Shown here one piece after another: positions 61,052 to 64,000 of a stretch of DNA of 64,000 bases (the first letter of the stretch is position 1; each line of letters starts with the position of its first letter). A program made the translations under genes and the position numbers. The stretch comes from Hyperoodon ampullatus. Its lineage: Eukaryota; Chordata; Mammalia; Artiodactyla; Ziphiidae. The notes beneath the pieces are model-generated. The model made no database searches, had not been told where the DNA came from, and was given only the letters and a program-made list of their open reading frames with translations. The DNA lies in contig CATKHW010000009.1 of assembly GCA_949752795.1 (NCBI GenBank), forward strand, positions 2,170,001 through 2,234,000, given 5' to 3'.

Positions 61052-62199
61052 TTGTCATCACAATGATCCATGCCCTTGTCATAATAATGCACCATGCCCA
61101 CTGTCATCACCATAATCCATGAAAATTGTCAGACCAATGCTCCATGCCCCTGTCATCACAATGCTCCATGCCCTTTTCATCACAATGCTCCAAGAACCCA
61201 GTAATCACAATGCTCTATGCCCCTTTTCATCAGAATGCTCCATGAGACTTGTCATCACAAGGGTCCATGGTCTTCTCATCACAATGCTCCAGCACCATGT
61301 CATCACAATGCTCCAATCCCTTGTCATCACAATGTTCTATGACACCTGTCATCACAATACTCCATGAACATTTTCAGCCCAATGTTCCATGAGCTTCTCA
61401 TCACAATGCTTCATGACCCATGTCATCAAAATGCTCCATGAACACTGTCATCAAAATTCTCCATGACCATTGTCATCACATTGATCCATGCCCTTGTCAT
61501 CCCAGTGTTCCATGGCCCCTGTAATCACAATACTCTGTGACGCTTGTCATCACATTGCTCAGTGACACTTGTAATCACAATGCTCCATGCTTTGTCAGAA
61601 AAATCCTACATGACATTGTCATCACAATGCTCCATGCGCTTGTCATCATAATTCTCCATTACCATTGTCATCAAAATCCTCCATGAACCTTGGGATCACA
61701 TTGCTTCAAGCCCTTGTCATCAAAATGCTCCATGTTCCTTGAAATCAAAATGATCCATGACCTCTGTCATCACAATGCTCCAAAAACTTGTGATCACAAT
61801 GTTCCATAACATTTGTCGTCACAACACACTTTGATGCCTGTCATCACAATTATCCATGGACTTCTCATGACAATGCTCCATGAACATTGTCATCACAGTG
61901 CTCAATACACTTATCATCACAATGCTCCTTGTCATTTCTCGTCATAATGCTCATTGAACCGTGTCATGAAAAGGCTCCATGCACTTTTCATCACAATGCT
62001 CCATTCCATTGTCATCACAACACTTCACAAGCTTGTCATCAGTATCCTCCATGACCCTTGTCATCACAATGCTCCATGACACTTGTCATCAAAATGCTCC
62101 ATGCCCATGTCATTACAGTGCTCCATGACGCTAGTTATCACAATTATCCATGGATTTCTCATCACAAAGTTCCACGGTCTTGCCATCACAGTGTTCCAT

Positions 62200-62568
62200 G
62201 ACATTTCTCATAACAATGTTACATGATCTTGTCATCACAATTCTCCATGAAATTGTCATCGCAATGCTCCATGACACGTCATAGCAAGCTCCATGTGCTT
62301 TTCATCACAATGCTTCACGACCTTGTCATCAAAATTCTCAATGGCTCTTGTCATCACAATGCTCCATGCCCTTGTCATCACAATGCTCCATGACCCTTGT
62401 CATTACAATGTTCCAAGCCCTTGTCGTCAAAACGCTCCATTACCTTTGTCATCACAATCCTCCATGACACTTGGTATCACAATGTGCCATGCCATTGTCA
62501 TCACAATGAACAATGACATATGTAATCACAATGCTCCCTGACACCTATCTTCACAATAATCCATGACC
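62200..62568 (+). repeat. B cassette, copy 12
   Basis: TCATAGCAAGCTCC at 62,278. Full length; partner of copy 10 within SD3. Confidence 0.82.
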
Positions 62569-62955
62569 TTGTCATCACAATGTTCCCTGCCCTTGTCATC
62601 ACAATGTGCCATGCGCACTGTCATCACAATAATCCATGAAACATGTCAGACCAAAGTTCCATGCCCTTGTCATCAAAATGCTCCATGCCCTTGTCGTCAA
62701 AATGCTCCATGACCCCTGTCATCACAATGCTCCGTGACTCCAGTCATCACAATGCTTCATGACCTTTATCCTCACAATGGTCCATGCCCTCATCACACAA
62801 GGCTCTGTGACCTTTGTCACCACAATGCTCCATGCCCTTGTCATCTCAATGTGACATGCCACTGTCATCACAATAATCCATGAAACATGTCAGAACAATG
62901 TTCCATGCCCCTGTCATCACAATGCTCCATGCCCTTGTCATCACAATGCTCCAAG
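62200..62955 (+). repeat. Segmental duplication SD3, copy 2
   Basis: Partner of 59,534-60,285; same ordered variants, including AACAATGACATATGT instead of the GACAATGACATATGT seen elsewhere. This ties the two copies more closely to each other than to left-arm copies. Confidence 0.78.
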
Positions 62956-63247
62956 CCCTTTTCATCACAATGCTCAATGACCCCTGTCATCACAATGCTC
63001 CGTGACTCCAGTCATCAAAATGCTTCATGACCTTTGTCCTCACAATGGTCCATGCCCTCGTCACAAAAGGCTCTGTGACCTTTGTCACCACAAAGTTCCA
63101 TTCCCTTGTCATCTCAATGCTCTAAAACCCCTGTCATCACAAAGCTCCATGACGCATGTCATCAGAATTTTCCATGGCCTTCTCATCACAATTCTCCATG
63201 CCCTTTTCATCACAATGCTCCAACACCTCTGTAATCACAATGCTCCA

Positions 63248-63626
63248 TGCCACTTTTCATCTCAATGCTCCATGAAACCTGTCATCACAATGCACCGTGC
63301 CCATCACCATAATATTTCATGCTATTGTCATCACAATGAAATCAAAATGCTCAATGACCTCTGTCATCACAATGCACGAAACCGTTCTGAACACAATGTT
63401 TCATAACACTTGTCATCACAATGCCCCATGACGCTGGTCATCACAATTATCCATGGTCTTCTCATCACAATGCTCCATGATCGTTGTCATCACAATGCTC
63501 AATACACTTATCATCACAATGCTCCCTGACAGTTGTTATCAGTATGCTCCTTGAACCCTGTCATGACAAGGCTCCATGCTTTTTTCATAACATTGATCCA
63601 TTCCCTTTTCATCACAATGCTCCAAG
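63248..63626 (+). repeat. A cassette, copy 12 (right arm)
   Basis: GAAATCAAAA at 63,338; subtype CATCACCATAATATT, like copies 1, 3, 5 and 7 of the far left. It is followed by a C cassette as copies 2 and 4 are. Confidence 0.82.
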
Positions 63627-63796
63627 ACCCATGTTGTCACAATGCTCCCTGACTCCAGACATCACAATGCTTCATGACATTTGTCATCACAATGGTCCAT
63701 GACCTGGTCACACAAAGCTCTGTGACCTTTGTCACCACAATGCTCCATGAAATATTTATCACAATGCTCTGTGAACCTTGTCATCACAAAGCTCCA

Positions 63797-64000
63797 TGCC
63801 TTTGTAAGCACAATGCTCCATGACACTTGTCATCACAATGCTCGATGTGCGTGTCAGCACAATGCTCCATAAACCTTGTCATCACAATGAACCATTCACT
63901 TGTCATCACAATGCTCCACATCCTTGTCATCAAAATGCTCCATAAATCTTGTCATCACAATGCTAGATGCACTTCTCCACAAAATGCCTTCTCACCACTG
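63797..64000 (+). repeat. C cassette, copy 14 (cut by window end)
   Basis: GCCTTTGTAAGCAC through CTTCTCCACAAAATGC and CACCACTG; the CACTAG monomer would lie beyond the window. Confidence 0.7.

Larger units (their letters stand above)
58810..64000 (+). repeat. Right arm of 24-25 bp minisatellite array
   Basis: Same monomer family, orientation and cassette vocabulary as the left arm, resuming abruptly after the 1.74-kb satellite block and running off the window end. It contains B-type cassettes at about 59.0, 59.5, 60.7 and 62.2 kb, an A-type cassette at 63.25 kb and a C-type cassette cut by the window end. No gene-like sequence was found. Confidence 0.97.

Noticed and set aside
58807..63702. 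Open frames in the right minisatellite arm
   Set aside because: Same repeat by-product as in the left arm.

Overview
The window is mammalian, gene-poor satellite DNA, almost certainly from a whale or dolphin (Cetacea). The main species evidence is a 3'-tailed, tRNA-derived SINE at 52.5-52.7 kb of the CHR type typical of cetaceans. A second line of evidence is a block of tandem units of about 1.74 kb with clear similarity to antisense L1 3' ends. This fits the published description of the common cetacean satellite as L1-derived, with a period near 1.76 kb in most cetaceans and near 1.58 kb in oceanic dolphins (from memory). I see no host gene that I can name, no tRNA or rRNA gene, no CRISPR and nothing prokaryotic.

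Layout. (1) 1-34,396 is one continuous minisatellite of 24-25 bp monomers built on TGTCATCACAATGCTCCATG plus 4-5 bases, all in one orientation. (2) 34,397-58,809 is a block of ten about 1.74-kb satellite units, each carrying a 70-bp palindrome. (3) 58,810-64,000 is the same minisatellite again, in the same orientation. Removing the 24.4-kb block rejoins the two minisatellite arms in exact 24-bp register.

The minisatellite is a mosaic. Recognisable cassettes of variant monomers (here called A, B and C) recur at irregular distances. Longer collinear duplications are also visible: 1-1,545 with 18,005-19,575; 5,540-6,960 with 24,655-26,100; 59.5-60.3 kb with 62.2-62.95 kb. Long open frames here are a by-product of a 24-bp repeat that lacks stop codons in five of six frames.

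The 1.74-kb block is broken by about 7.2 kb of foreign DNA (about 38,800-46,007) that keeps the satellite phase on either side. The insert holds an L1 3' fragment, unrecognised DNA, a minus-strand relic of a gammaretrovirus-like ERV (RT, integrase C-terminus and env TM pieces), a 66-72 bp triplication, more unrecognised DNA, and two abutting minus-strand 5'-truncated L1 3' ends. Satellite unit 7 additionally carries the CHR SINE with a perfect 13-bp target-site duplication. Nothing here encodes an evident working protein. The interest lies in the satellite architecture: nested satellites, a conserved palindrome, mosaic units, and a clean junction.
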